DNA of 64,000 bases, from assembly GCA_028571685.1 (NCBI GenBank), contig CM053158.1:54590001-54654000 (forward strand). The letters run 5' to 3'. Each line of letters begins with the position of its first letter. Position 1 is the first letter of the stretch. Both the position numbers and the translations under genes were made by a program. This DNA comes from Heterohyrax brucei. Taxonomy: Eukaryota; Chordata; Mammalia; Hyracoidea; Procaviidae. Under the pieces are notes generated by a model. That model saw nothing but the letters and a program-made list of their open reading frames with translations, did not search any database and had not been told where the DNA came from. Below are positions 1 to 11,929 of this stretch, piece after piece.

Positions 1-436
1 ACCCCCCGTGACAGCACATTACTCTTTTCTGCGCTGTACTTCCTGCATCCATTCAACCAACTCCTGTCCCCCTCCACCCTCTCATCACACATCTGGACAG
101 GATATATTTAAGCCAAGAGCCAAAATCTTCACCAGCATCACTGTGCATTATAATCCATCAATCTTTGTTTGAGAGTTGGCTTAGGTACTGGTTCAGCGCT
201 GGGCTAATGGAGTGACCAGGGACCATGTCATCAGGGGACTCTCCAGTCTATCAGACCATTAAGTCTGGTTTTTTAATACAATTCTATGTCTGTACACTAA
301 TTTTTCTCCTGTTAGGTAGGGGATTTTATGTTGTGTTCCCTGTCAGGGCAGTCACTGATGGTGACTGGTTACCATCTACTTCTGGTCTCATACTGATGTA
401 GTTTCTGGATCATATGGCATCTTCTGTCTCCTGGGC

Positions 437-929
437 TGTCGTGGATTAAATGTGTTCCCTAAAAAATCCGTAACAATTTGGCTGTGCTGTAATTCCTGGT
501 ATTGTGTGATGTTCCTCCGTGTTGGAATTCCTGCCTCTGTGATGTTAAGAAGGGCGAATGGGCAGCAGTTGTGTTGGCAGAGCAGGATTCAATGTGTAAG
601 TTTGTTACGTGCCTTGAGGCGGTCTCTTGAGCTATAAAGGGAAAAATTTGGCAGAGAGATTTGGGGAACCTCCCACCATCAAGAAAGCAGCACCAAGAGA
701 AGAGGACATCCTTCAGACTTGAGGTTCCTGCACCAAGATACTCCTTGACCAAAGACTGATGCCACACAAGGACTTTCCTCCAGAGCTGACGGAGAGGAAG
801 CCTTCCTCTGGAGCAGACACCTTGAATTCAGACTTCCAACCTACTGGACTTCACAAGAATAAACTTGCCTTTGTTAAAGCCATCCACTCTGTGGTATTTC
901 TGTTAGAGCAGCACTAGCTGACTAAAACA
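437..929 (+). mobile_element. Solo LTR, ERVL/MaLR-like fossil
   Basis: The element starts with TG, ends with CA and is flanked by a perfect 5-bp duplication, tgggc, at 432-436 and 930-934. That duplication length fits the ERVL/MaLR group. The body resembles an LTR I remember as common in elephant DNA: a tail with an aataaa signal near 860, then a 'gttaaagccatcca'-type end. No internal region is present, so it is a solo LTR fossil. It inserted into the antisense L1 and is younger than it. Confidence 0.75.
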
Positions 930-1198
930 TGGGCTTACATTTTCCTCATGTCTTTAATGGCCTTCATTCTTCCCTGCTCCATGTGGATTGGGATCAACTG
1001 ATGCTACTTAGATGGCTACTTGACAGTTTTTAAGACCTCAGATGACATTTACCAAAGTGGGAGGGAGAGCATTTTCTTAAAAAAAGACAAAAACAAAAAC
1101 AAAAAAAACTTAATTATGCCAGTGGACACAGGTGTCCCCTGAAATCATGGTTCCCAGACCCTGGCCCTGCTACTCTGTCCTTCAAAATGTTGGGTTGT

Positions 1199-1362
1199 GT
1201 TTTCCAAAGCCACTGACACTGAGCCAATTCTGACTCATAGCAACCCTATAGATTAGAGTAGAACTGCTCCATAGAGTTTCTAGGGAGTGCCTGGTAGATT
1301 CGAGCTTCTGACATTTTGGTTAGCAAATGTAGCGCTTAATCACTATACCACCAGGGTTTCTA
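1199..1362 (-). mobile_element. AfroSINE inside the L1 3' UTR
   Basis: The copy runs from an RTE-like tail (about 1210) to the complement of the tRNA-like head (caccagggtttc near 1350-1360). A 9-bp target-site duplication, ttgggttgt, flanks it at 1190-1198 and 1363-1371. Confidence 0.88.
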
Positions 1363-3315
1363 TTGGGTTGTATTTAGGTAACATTTTAGTCTTTGTTATA
1401 GTCCAGCTGTGCTCACCTCCCTTCTACTGCTTGCTGTCACTTCTTTCACATGATCCAGTTCCTATCTACTGTCTAGTCTGTGAATACAATCCTTCTCCCT
1501 CCTCATCCTTGTAACCATCAAAGACTGTTTTCTTCTGTGGCTAAGTCTTTTCTTAAGTCCTTGTAATAGTGAGCTCATACAGTGTTTTTCCTTTTGCGAC
1601 TGACTGATTTCACTCATCATAATGTCTTTCAGATTCCTTAGTGTTATGTTTTCTAAAGTCATTGTTGTTCTTTATCATTGTGTTGTATTGCATAATGTGA
1701 GTATACCATAGTTTGCTTATCCATTCATCTGTTGATGCACACCTAGTTTGATTTCATCCTTTTGCTATTGTGGACAGTGCTGCTATTAACATTAGTGTGA
1801 CAGCCCTTCTGTAGGATATATTCCAAGCAATGGGATGGCTGGATCATATGGTATTTTTATTTCTAGCTTTTTAAGAAACTACCAAATCAATTTCCAAAGT
1901 GGTTGCACCACTAATATTACCACCAGCAGTATATAGAAGAATTCCATTCTATCCACAGTCTCTCCAACATTTATTAAATGTTTTTTGGATTAATGTCACC
2001 CATGTTGGGGTGAGATGGTATCTCATTGTAGTTTTGATTTGGACTTCTCTTATGGCTAATGATCGTGAAGATCTCTTCATGTGTCTGTCAGCCACCTGGA
2101 TGTCTTTCTTGGTGCAGTGCCTGTTCATATCCTTTGCCCATTTTTTAATTGGGTTATTTGTCTTTTAATTGGGTTATTTTGAAATACCTTATAGATTATG
2201 GAGATTAGATACTGATCAAATTCATGGTAACCAAAACATTTTTCCAGTTTGTTGGTAGTCTTTTTACTCTTTTGGTGAAGTTTTGGATGAGCATAGTGTT
2301 TTGATTTTTAGGAGTTACCAATTACCTGTTTTCTCTTTTGGTATTTGTACATTGTTAGTAATATTTTATAGTCTGTTCATGCCATGTATTAAGGCTCTCA
2401 GTATTGTCCCTGTTTTTATTCAATGATCTTCATTGTTTTAGATTTTATGTGTATGTCTGGAATCGATTTTGAGTTAGTTTTTGTGCATGATGTGTGAGAT
2501 ATGGGTCTTGTTTCATTTTTTTTTTTTTTTTGCATTTGAATGTCCAGTTATGCCAACACCATTGGTTAAAGAGACTGTCTTTCCCCAGATTACAGATTTT
2601 GGACCTTTGTCAAATATTACCTGCTTGTCAGGAGATGGTGTTATATCTGGATTCTCAATTATATTCCATTGGTCTATGTATATGTTTTACTGCCAGTACC
2701 AATCTGTTTTGACTACCCATGGCAGTATAATAGGTTCTAAAGTCAGGCAGTGTGAGGCTTCCCGCTTTGTACTTCAGCATTAATGCTTATTGGGACCTTA
2801 TCCCTTTCCATGTGAAGTTGGCTATTTACCACTCCATCTCATTAAAAAATGCCTTGAAAATGTGTATTGGAATTGCATTGTGTCTAAGGATCTCTTTGGG
2901 TAGAACAAAGATTTTCATAATGTTGAGTTTTCCTGTTTATGAGCAAGGTCGGTTTTTCCACTTGTATAGATCTCAGTTGGTTTCTTGTAGTAAAGTCTTA
3001 CAGTTTCTTTGTATGGGTCTTTTATATCTCTGGTTAGATTTATTCCCTAAGGATTTTATCTTCTTGGAGGCTATTGTTAATGATACTGATTTGGTGATTT
3101 CCTCTTTGATGGTCTCTTTGTTAGTGTAAAAAATCCAACTGATTTATGTATGTTTATCTTATCCTGATACTTTGCTGAACTCTTCTATTACAGTAGGGTT
3201 TTTTTTTTGTGTGTGGATTCTTTAGAGTTTTCTTCCTTAACAACTTAGGTGCTCTGTATTTCTTTATCTTATTTGATTGCTCTGAAGAGAACCTCCTGCA
3301 CAATGTTGAATAAAA

Positions 3316-3484
3316 AAACTCAAAAACCAAACCCACTGCCATGGGGTCAGGTCTGACTCGTAACGACCCTATAGATCAGGGTAGAAATGCCCCATAGTGT
3401 TTCTAAGGAGTGCCTGGCAGATGTGAACTGCCTACCTTTTGGTTAGCAGACATAACACTTAACGCAGTACCCCACCAGGGTTTC
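3316..3484 (-). mobile_element. AfroSINE inside L1 ORF2, with perfect 15-bp TSD
   Basis: A full-length copy, entering with an A-rich tail plus aaccaaacccactgcc and ending with accagggtttc. The L1 sequence caatgttgaataaaa is duplicated exactly at 3301-3315 and 3485-3499. The perfect duplication implies a fairly young insertion. Confidence 0.93.
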
Positions 3485-4019
3485 CAATGTTGAATAAAAG
3501 TGGTAACAATAAACGTCCTTGTCTGGTTCCCATTCTTAAGGGAAATGCTTTCAGACTCTCTCCGTTTAGGAATTTAGGATGATGTTGTCTGTCTGCTTTG
3601 CACTGATGCTGCTTGTCATTTTGAGACATTTCCCTTCCATTCCTGTATTGCTGAAGGTTTTTAGCATGAATTAGTGTTGGTTTTGTCAAATGGCTTTTTC
3701 TGTATCAATTGATAAAGTCAAATACTTCTTTTCTTTTGTCGATTAGTGTGATTTATTACATTAGTTATTTTTGTAATATTGAATCATCCCTGCTTCCTTG
3801 GTGTGAATCTCACTTGATCATGGTAAATTAATTTTGTTTTATATGTTGTTGAATTCTATCAGCTGGAATTTTGTTGAGGGTTTTTGCATCCAAGTTGATG
3901 AGAGATACTGGTCTATAATTTTTCTTTTTTGTGTTGTCTTTACCTGGTTTTGGTATCAGGGTTGGGCTGGCTTCATGGAATGAATGTGGGAGTATTTCTT
4001 CCTTTTCTGTGCCCTGCAA
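3459..4019 (-). pseudogene. L1 ORF2 reverse-transcriptase region, decayed
   Basis: Minus-strand translation shows L1 RT landmarks: [12 protein letters not shown] followed by [18 protein letters not shown] and [10 protein letters not shown] (4019-3828), then LKAFPLRMGTRQG and LLPLLFNIG (3570-3480). These match the conserved RT blocks of L1 ORF2, which copies L1 RNA at the target site. Reading frames are broken between blocks, and the AfroSINE at 3316-3484 cuts into it. The bounds given are those of the recognisable blocks, not of the ORF. Confidence 0.85.
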
Positions 4020-4453
4020 TATCTTTAGGAATAGTGGTGTTAACTCTTCTCTAAAAGTTCAGTAGAATTATCCAGTGAAGCCATCAGGGCCAAGGCTTTC
4101 TTTAGTTGGGAGTTTTGTTAATTACCTTTTCAATCTATTATTTTATGATAGGTTTATTTAGTTCTTCTACTTCTGTTTGTGTTAGTTTTGGTAAGTAGTA
4201 TGTTTCTGGAAAGTCGTCTGTTTCCTCAAGGTTTTTGAATTTATTAGAATGCAATTTTTCATAGTATTCTGTAACTTTTAAATTTCAGTTGGGTCTCTTG
4301 TGATATCGCTCATCTCATTTCTTACTTGAGTTATTTGCTTCCTCTCCTGTTTTTCTTTTGTCAGTTTTTGTTCAGTGGTTTATTGATTTTGTTGATCTGT
4401 TTAAGAAAACAGATTTTGGTCTTGTTTACTGTTTCAATCTTTTGTCTCGTCTC

Positions 4454-5230
4454 TAAGATAGACTAGGAAGAAGGACCTGGCAGTCTACTTCTGAAAAGAA
4501 TTAGCCCGGGAAACCCTTATGAATAGCAACAGAACATTGTCAGATACCGTGCCGGAAATTGAGCCCCAGATTGGAAGGCACTCAGAAGACAAGCAAGGAA
4601 GAGCTACCTCCTCAAAGTGGAGTTGACCTTAATGATGTCCATGCAGTAAATAAAGCCTTTGAGGTCTTTGTTCACTGATGTAACAATTCATAATGAGAAG
4701 AAACAGCTGCAAATATCCATTAATAATTGGGGCATGGACTGTACAAGTATGAGTCTAGGAAAACTGGAAGTCATCCAAAATGAAATGGAATGCACAAGCA
4801 TGGATATCCTAGGCATTACTGAGCTGAAATGGACCAGTATTTGCCATTTTGAATCCAACAATCATGTGGTCTACTATCTTGGGAACGAAAACTTAAAGAA
4901 GGATGGTGTTGCATTCATCATCAAAAGCAGCATTTCAAGATCTGTCCTAAAGTACGATACTGTCAGTGATAGGATAATATCCATACACCTACAAGGAAGG
5001 CCAGTTAATATGACTATTACTCAAAGTTACGTACCAACCACTAAGGCCAAAGATGAAGAGACTGAAGATTTTTACCAGCTTCTACAGTCTGAAATTGATC
5101 AAACATGCAAGCAAAAGACATTGATAATTGCTGGTGACTAGAATGCAAAAGTTGAAAACAAAGAGAGATCAGTAGTTGGAAAATGACATTGTTGATAGAA
5201 ATAATGCCAGAGAGTGCATGATAGAATTTC
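4454..5230 (+). mobile_element. RTE (BovB-like) LINE, 5' part, inserted in L1
   Basis: The 5' end (taagatagactaggaag at 4454) and body match the afrotherian RTE LINE as I recall it. The frame at 4659-5141 is an APE-type endonuclease domain: NWGMDCTSMSLGKLEVIQNE, then the metal-binding glutamate block GITELKW, then YYLGNENLKKDGVAFI, and YVPTTKAKDEETEDFYQLL. It ends at the family's GDWN motif, where the tryptophan codon has become TAG (5139-5141). The following NAKVENKERSV-type sequence continues the homology to about 5230. The RT half is absent. The copy lies opposite to the host L1 and breaks its ORF2. Confidence 0.88.
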
Positions 5231-5381
5231 TGTTCTTATGACTTTGTGGTCCAGAGATGCTTTGGAGAATATCAACACTTGGAATTTTGTTAGAGATTGC
5301 TTTGTAGCCTAATATGTGGTCAGTTTTGGAGAATGTTCCATGCATGTTGGAAAAGATGGTATACTTGGCTGCTGTTGGGTG

Positions 5382-5498
5382 GCCAAGCCAAGTGCCGTCG
5401 AGTCGGATCCGACTCATGGCGACACTAGGGGCCAGGGTAGAACTGACCCCCAGAGTATTCAAGGAGCGCCTGGTGGATTTGAACTGCCGAACTTGTGG
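5382..5498 (-). mobile_element. Truncated AfroSINE inside L1 ORF2
   Basis: Begins gccaagccaagtgccgtcga, a tail variant also seen at 24960 and 32734, and stops before the complement of the tRNA-like head, so it is 5'-truncated. L1 sequence on either side (cttggctgctgttgggtgg, then gagtgttctatttatgtc) rejoins when the SINE is removed, with a short ggtgg repeat at the joint. Confidence 0.85.
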
Positions 5499-5628
5499 TG
5501 GAGTGTTCTATTTATGTCTAGGAGGTCAAGTTGGTTGATTGTGGCATTTTGGTTTTCCCTGTCTTGACTGAGCTTTTTTCCCAGTATTCTGTTCTTCACT
5601 GAGAGTGGTGTGTTGAAGTCTCCTACTA

Positions 5629-6044
5629 TTATTGGGGGCTGTCTATTTCTGTTTCTGATGCAATTAGTGTTTCTTTTACGTATTTTGGAGCCCTGTCAGT
5701 GGGTGTATAGATATTTAATATAGTTATATCCTCCTGGAGTGTTGAACCTTTAGTCAATATGTAATTTCCTTCCTTATTCAGTATGGTTAATTTTACTTTA
5801 AAGTCTATTTCATCAGAGATTAATATTGCCACTTCTGCTCTTTTTTGTATGTTGTTAGCTTGATATGTTTTTTCCATCCCTTGAGATTCAGTTCATTCAT
5901 GTCTTTGAGTCTGTTGTGCCTCCTGTAGGTGGCATATAGATGGATTGTGTTTTTTTAATCCAATCTGCCATTCTTTGTCTCTTTATCGGTGCATTTAATC
6001 CATTTCAGCCTGATTATTGATAGGTATGAGTTTAGTACTGTCAT
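5629..6044 (-). pseudogene. L1 ORF2 N-terminus and endonuclease region, decayed
   Basis: ORF2 probably starts at the ATG whose first base is near 6044 (MTVLNSYLSIIRLKWIKC). Then comes a block equivalent to the canonical SICCLQETH region (here NPSICHLQEAQQ), and the EN core KTYQANNIQKRAEVAILISDEIDFKVK with QEDITILNIYTP (5877-5629). Stops interrupt the frame, so no enzyme is made. In a live L1 this domain nicks target DNA. Confidence 0.85.
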
Positions 6045-6249
6045 TTTGATGTCTTTTTTTTCTGCCTCATAGGCAGTTCTTTTGTTCCGTTTACTTTCCT
6101 GTGCTAAGTTTCTTTGTTTTCTTTTCATCCTTTTCAATTTTGGTGGCTTTTTTATTTGCTGAGTTGTCATGTTTTTCTTGGTTTTTATTTTGATTCATAG
6201 GATTAATAGTTCCCTTGTGGTTACATTATGTTTCCCCCTATTTTTGTGA

Positions 6250-6792
6250 ATTTAATCCAGCCCTTAATTTCTTTGTATCACCTTGACTCATTCTCCACAC
6301 GAAAGATCTTTGACTACATTTGCTTTGAAGTCTGTCTTTTTTGTTATAATGTTTATGTAATGACATCTTTCCCTGTTTTCAGTGTTTTGCCTCTGTTTTT
6401 GTGATTCCCCTATTTGGGTTGATATCCAGTTCCTGGATTCTGTGTTCTAGTCTTGGGTTGTTAACTAATGTTACTGGTTTTCTAACCAAAGGCCTCCTGT
6501 TAGTATTTCTTATAATTTTAATTTGTTTTCTTGCAAATTCCCTAAATATCTGTTTATCTAGAAATGTCCTAATTTCACTATCATAGTTGACATTATGCTC
6601 TGCTGCCTTTTACCTCATCTCTTTCGTGATCTTTTGAGGAACTCTAAATATTAATCTTTTGTATTCTTTCTCTGATAATTCCAGGAAGTCCTCTTGCTCT
6701 GGAAAATTGGAATCTTTGCGGGGGGGGGGGGGCGGGGGGAGCTTTCTGAAGTTATAATAGTCTGACTTTTTAAGTTCTTTGAAATTAGCCAT
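6250..6792 (-). pseudogene. L1 ORF1 remains
   Basis: The short frame starting at 6792 (MANFKELKKSDYYNF, then EDFLELSEKEYKRLIFRVPQKITKEM) lies where L1 ORF1 should start, between the 5' UTR and ORF2. ORF1 encodes the RNA-binding chaperone. The remainder is too decayed to delimit, so the lower bound is approximate. A 12-G run then CG6 at 6721-6739 encodes a proline run here and looks like a later expansion. Confidence 0.55.
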
Positions 6793-7734
6793 CAGTAAGT
6801 TGTATTTATTTATTTGATGTTTGCCTGATGTGTTCTAGCTTCCAATCTTTTTTTGTTTTGAAATGTCCAAATAGGCTGGTCATTTGTGAAAGTTCAGTTA
6901 TTGTTGCTTTTGAATCTCTAATGTCCTGTCTCTCAGTGGTTAAAGATATTACGAGACGTGCAAGCCCACGAGCCCATTCATTTTTCTTGATGGATTCAAC
7001 TCAGATGTCCAGTTAGTCAGTCACCAAGTTTATGGTGCAAGTTCTCACCTACTGTCCTCAGTGGGCAGAGACAATTGCTATGGGCACAGATGATTGCTGT
7101 AGCCTCTGAGAAAGTCAGGGAGCTAACAACCATCCCTGAATGTCTGTGAGCATGCCATGATCCCTTATGTCTGAATCTAGGCAAAGGGACAATTTCTGCC
7201 CTGATTTTCTGGCTTAGGGAAGTCAGCTGATTTTTTTTCTTTTCTTTCCCACTTCCCTGTTTATTAAATTATTCCATCTCTGAATCTCAGAGAGTGGCTC
7301 AGGGCAGGCTTAAGGAGCCCTACTTCTGGATCAGTTATTGGCTTTAGACTCCAGAATTGGGTGCAATGCAAAGAGGAGTGGAGAAGTGCTGGGAAAAGGG
7401 GGAAAATTTATCTTACTTTCAGATTGGCTTTTGATGATCTCATGCTCTTTTCCACTGGCTGTGGAGACGTGAGTGGATTCTCTGTTTGTCTTCTCCTGAT
7501 GAGGAGGAAGCCCCCCAGCCACCATGCTGGCCACCAGCCGTTTCCCTGTGGATCAGATCTGATGAATCCCACTCTCCCTTTCCTGTTGTTCCATCCGGCT
7601 CTGGGCTCTTCGGATGTCATATGAAATGGATTCATTTGTTCTTTTATGTCTTTTTTTGTTGTTGTTGTTAGTGGTGTCAAATGCAGCATCTGACTACTTC
7701 ACCATCTTGGCCCTGCTTCTCCCAAGGCCTACAA

Positions 7735-8165
7735 TTACAGACTTTTTTAAAAATAACTTTTTGTGTGTGTGATCGTGTGAAAGTTTACAATACAATTCAA
7801 ATTTGCATGCCCATCTAAATGCAGCTCACACTACTCTTCTTGCCCGGTGACAGCATACTCCTCCTTTCCGTTCCATACATATCATATCCTGTTAATCTCC
7901 TGTCCCCTCCTTTCCACCCTCTCCGCACCCCTCTTGTAAAAGGCCAGTGTAACGACATCCTATAGATGCATAGGACCATAAAGTATACACACCGTATGGT
8001 CACTCTGTGTCCCCAAGTCCCATCCATTCCTATCCGAAGAGTTGAACTCACTAATGATCTGTGATCAGGGGCAGCATCAGGTCTGGTGGCCCATGCTCAC
8101 AGGGAATTCCTAGGCCTTCAGACCATCAATTGTGGCCTTTCAGTGGAGTTCTTAGGATGGACCCA
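7735..8165 (-). mobile_element. L1 3' UTR fragment (5'-truncated L1)
   Basis: Lies directly beside the 5' end of the large L1. The stretch with gacagcatactcctcc, ctcctgtcccctcc and agaccatcaattgtgg parallels the large L1's own 3' UTR at 8-280, so both come from related L1 subfamilies. A T-rich start near 7744 fits the complement of an A-tail. Confidence 0.68.
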
Positions 8166-8169
8166 TTTT

Positions 8170-9185
8170 TTTCTCTCATGAAAAACAACTTTTTTGAGGT
8201 ATAATTAATGTACAGAAAAACTGCATATATTTTGAGTGTATTACCTGATAACTTTTGACACTTGGAACCATCACTATAATCAAGATAATGAACATACCTA
8301 TCATTCCCAAATGTTTTCTCTTGCTTCTTTGTAAGTAGTTTCTCTTTACCACCTTAATGGGTTATCTCCTGACCCAGACAACTACTCATCTTGTTTTCTA
8401 TGACTGTACATTAATTTATATATATTACTAGAATTTATATAAATGGAATTATATAGTATGTGCTACGTTTTGTTTGGCTCCTAGTTGCTCAAAGTGATTA
8501 TTTTGAAGTGCATCTGTGTTGTAGTATATATCAATAGTCTATTCTTTGGTATTGCTGAGTAATATTTGATTGTATGTATATACCATGGTTTGTTTAACAG
8601 TTTACTATTGAGGGACTTTTTGGTTGTTTCCAGTTTCCTGCTGTTACAAATAATGCTGCTGTGAGCCTTTATATACAAACCTTTGTATCGAGCATATGCT
8701 TTAATTTAGCTTGAGTAAGTACCTAGAATTGGAGTGGTTGTGTCTTGTGGTAAATGAATGTTTAACTTTTTAAGAAATGGCCACATTGTTTTCCAGTGTA
8801 TAGCAATGTGTTATGCACCATTTTATGGTCACACCAGCAGCGTGTGTGAATTCTACTTCTGCTGTACCCTTGCCAACACTTGTCTGATGTGTCTTTCTCA
8901 ATTTAGCCATCCTAAGTAGGGTATCTCATTGTGCTTTTGACTTGCTAATAACTAAGCATGTTTCCATGCGTTCATCTCTGTATCTTCTTTGGTGAACTAT
9001 CTGATGCAGTGTTTTGCCCAGTTTTTTAAATTAGATTAAAAAAAAAAAAAATAGTTGAATTTTCAGAGCTCTGTGTATATTCTGGTCCAAGTCCTTCATT
9101 AGATAAATGCTTTGCAAGTGTCTTCTCCCAGTCTGTAGTTTTTATTTTTTCTTGGGTTTTCTTAACAGTGTCTTTCAAAAGCCAA
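8170..9185 (-). mobile_element. Older L1M-type LINE, 3' part, antisense
   Basis: Reads as the complement of an L1M ORF2 C-terminus and 3' region: gaggtataattaatgtaca at the left, a ttgctgagtaatatttgat block near 8555, a gtttaactttttaagaaatgg block near 8760, and cttctcccagtctgtag near 9122. Divergence is higher than in the 1-7720 copy. An A-run at 9037-9050 is a later simple expansion. Confidence 0.82.
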
Positions 9186-10212
9186 GCCAAGTTATATGTT
9201 TAACTGGAATTGTTACAATCAGGGTGTTTTAAGATATTGGTCAGGAATTCTTACATTCAGATGCTTCCTCTGCTTGCTATCAAACATAAAAAATGTATGT
9301 GTATCTTATATTAAAAATAATTTCTTATGCTGTACATCTTTTAAAGACTCTTTAGAATTTTGCTTTTGAAATTAGTTGGTACAAGAAATCCATGTGCTTC
9401 ATTACTGACTAATTTTTCAGGTCTCGTCATACATCTCTGAAAATTCATTTTCAGTAAAATTTTAACCTAAAAAATGTTTTAAAGCAATGCAATTTACTGA
9501 ACATTCCATGTGTCAAAGTTAACTTGAGGGCAACTGGCTAAAAATGTTAGCTTTTGTGGAAACTAAATTAAATGTTTATTACTTTAGATTGAGTAGTTTT
9601 CTTTTCATATTTAGAAGCCAGTAAGTTTATCAGCTTTTCACTTCTAGAACATTTTTTCCTAGGCCACTCAAGGAAACATATTCTGTATGCCTGATTTAAA
9701 GAGTCTAGTTAAAATACATTTAGGGGAAAGTATGATGATAAATTAAAAAGAAAAAACAATTTTAAATGTTTTCATAAAGCATTTAATAGACAATCATTAG
9801 ATATGAGTGACAGGATTTGAAATAGATACTTGGAGATTGGCCTTTAAGATGCCAAATGTTGAAAGACTGTTTGTTTCTGCTGGTACTTGAATGGTTCTGC
9901 TGATACTTGCTTAACACATACACACACCTGACTCACCTTAGGCTCTCAAGTCTCCCAAAATGATGAGTTGTAATATTTTCATTTTCTTATTAAATTTTTT
10001 TATTTGAAAATAATGCCTGACTCAGTTCACACAGTGAAAGTATTTATGATGTAGAAAATTAAAAGCTCTAATCATCTACCCCTCAAAGTTAACTGTTAAA
10101 CATTTTCTTTTATAAAAATAAGTAGAACAAAGATAAAACCAGACACATGACCCCGTTTTCCTCTTCTAAACAACCAACACCTTTATAATCATAAAATTAC
10201 ATAGGAACAGAA
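9186..10212. other. AT-rich DNA, no feature seen
   Basis: AT-rich sequence without a credible coding frame or a repeat I can name. It may hold decayed relics beyond my recognition. Confidence 0.5.
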
Positions 10213-10380
10213 AAGTAAAACCAAACCCACTGCTGTGGAATTGGCTCTGACTCATGGTGACCCTAGAGGTCAAAGCGGAACTGCCCTGGAGAGTTTCTGA
10301 GGAGCACTTGGTAGATTTAAACTGCCCACCTTTGGGTCAACAGAGGTAGCACTTAACCCACTATGCTACCAGGATTTCCA
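10213..10380 (-). mobile_element. AfroSINE, full length
   Basis: Starts aaaccaaacccactgctg and ends gctaccaggatttcc, which is the complement of the tRNA-like head. It is intact in length but diverged. Confidence 0.88.
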
Positions 10381-10683
10381 TATGAATAAAGGACAATTTA
10401 AATTTAGAATCATTTAAAAGTTCTAGATGTTAAAATATCTGCTTGAAAACCATTAAAAAGTTTTAAAATAAAAGTTTCATTTTTTCCCAATAAAAATCAA
10501 TTGCTAAAAGTTAATTGTTTATAATATGAGCCTAACATCTTTTAGTAATAGTTAACTAGCAGTCTTAATGGTCTCATGGCCTAATTCAAAAGCACAATAA
10601 AAAAACAGGGTTTTTTTTCCCATGTAAGTGAAACTTCATGCCACTAACATTAGTAACACAGATTGAGAAACCACAAATTAGTA

Positions 10684-10895
10684 GCCCAGTGCCAGGCACT
10701 GTTTTAAGCACTTAACATGTCATAACTCATGTAATCCTTGACACAACTAGGTAGGAGATCATTCTTATTGCCTTTCCACAGATGAGGACATTGAAAACAG
10801 AGATCATGTAACATCACAAGGTCACACGTCTAGTGAGAAGCAGAATTGGCCATCACGTGCTGAACAGCTGGATTCAGGAGTCCTAAACACGGAGG
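10684..10895 (+). repeat. MIR (mammal-wide SINE)
   Basis: Shows the MIR order: gccaggcactgttttaagc, a tcatgtaatccttgacac block, cagatgaggacattgaaaac, then aaggtcacacgtctagtgag. The surrounding 10382-11630 shows nothing else that I can name. Confidence 0.78.
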
Positions 10896-11636
10896 AGTTC
10901 TGGTATCAGCAGAGCCATCTATAAACTGGGTTTCAACTGCATCAGTAGAGCTGCAAAGCTTTTAAAGTGTGTTGAAAAGCTATTTTCTTCAGTGGAAGCC
11001 TGTAACCAGGGGTATATAAATATAGCCGGGAAATTAGGCTTTACTGTTCACCTAGCTGTTTACTAATGACAAGAGTCAGATAGACACAAGGACTTACTGT
11101 AAATCAAAATGTAGAATTTCACAGGTTTTAGCAGGGAAGAACACTGAAAAGGAAATCTGTATATCGGAAAGAAACTGTAATCTCATCATCTTTCATTCCC
11201 TCTGAGATTCACATCTCCCATGTTTGATTAACTTAAAAAAATGATTCAATGTCTATGGCTGAAAAAATTTAGGAAATACTCAGTTAAAAAGAGTTAAACA
11301 TAATTCCTTTACTGCAGGGCTTCTTAGGAACTTTAACACACTAATAAGCACTGTGAATGCCCAAAACAAACAAAACAAAAAGGGAATTCAGTATGTAAAG
11401 TATACATTACATAATGCATACAGAATATTTACTGTACAATATGTAATTGTTTCCCAGAGTTGTTTTAGCACAGAACACTTTTACAGTGGAGAATCTTGAG
11501 TTGCTTAGTGTTTCTGAGCACTTGGGGAAGTACCACTAGGGGTCAGTATTTCCCCTCGTTATATATTGAATTTAAAAAAAGAGAGAAAAGTTAAACACTA
11601 ACCATTAGCCCAAAGCTGTGGTTCTAACTTACCCAA

Positions 11637-11768
11637 AGACACCTTGGAAAACAGGCCTGGCACCCTGTTTCCAAAAGGCCACCACCTAGAAAACTCTACG
11701 GAGCAGTCCTCTGCACAGGTGGGGTCACCATGAATCAGAACTGAGTCAAAGGCAAATAGCAACAGCAG
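11637..11768 (+). mobile_element. AfroSINE, old long-type copy, 3' part
   Basis: The tail portion is recognisable: gaaaactctacggagcag, then a diverged gtcaccatgaatcagaactgagtcaa block. The tRNA-like head is missing or unrecognisable. Confidence 0.6.
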
Positions 11769-11929
11769 TATCCTGGCTTAAACATGGGCTGTAACTCTTT
11801 ATTTTCCCTCAGCTGACCAGAAGTAAGCTGACTTGGTCAAGAGATTCAGTTAAAAACCTTTAAGGAAAAAGTAACTGCTGACGCCACTTGTGGACAGACG
11901 AGAGCTGATTTCGTTTGGTTAGTTGGTTT

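Larger units (their letters stand above)
1..7720 (-). mobile_element. Near full-length LINE-1 (antisense) with five nested insertions
   Basis: Read on the minus strand, this follows L1 order: a 5' end near 7717 starting with the familiar gccaagatgg-type motif, a 5' UTR to about 6800, ORF1 remains, an ORF2 start near 6044, the EN and RT regions, the C-terminal region to about 1450, then a 3' UTR running off the left edge. The 3' UTR resembles the elephant L1 3' UTR as I remember it. Five later insertions interrupt it: a solo LTR (437-929), AfroSINEs at 1199-1362, 3316-3484 and 5382-5498, and an RTE piece at 4454-5230. Stops and frameshifts are frequent, so this is a dead copy. Removing the inserts leaves roughly 6 kb. 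About 0.4 kb of ORF2 appears missing where the RTE sits, judged by memory of the family. Confidence 0.88.
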
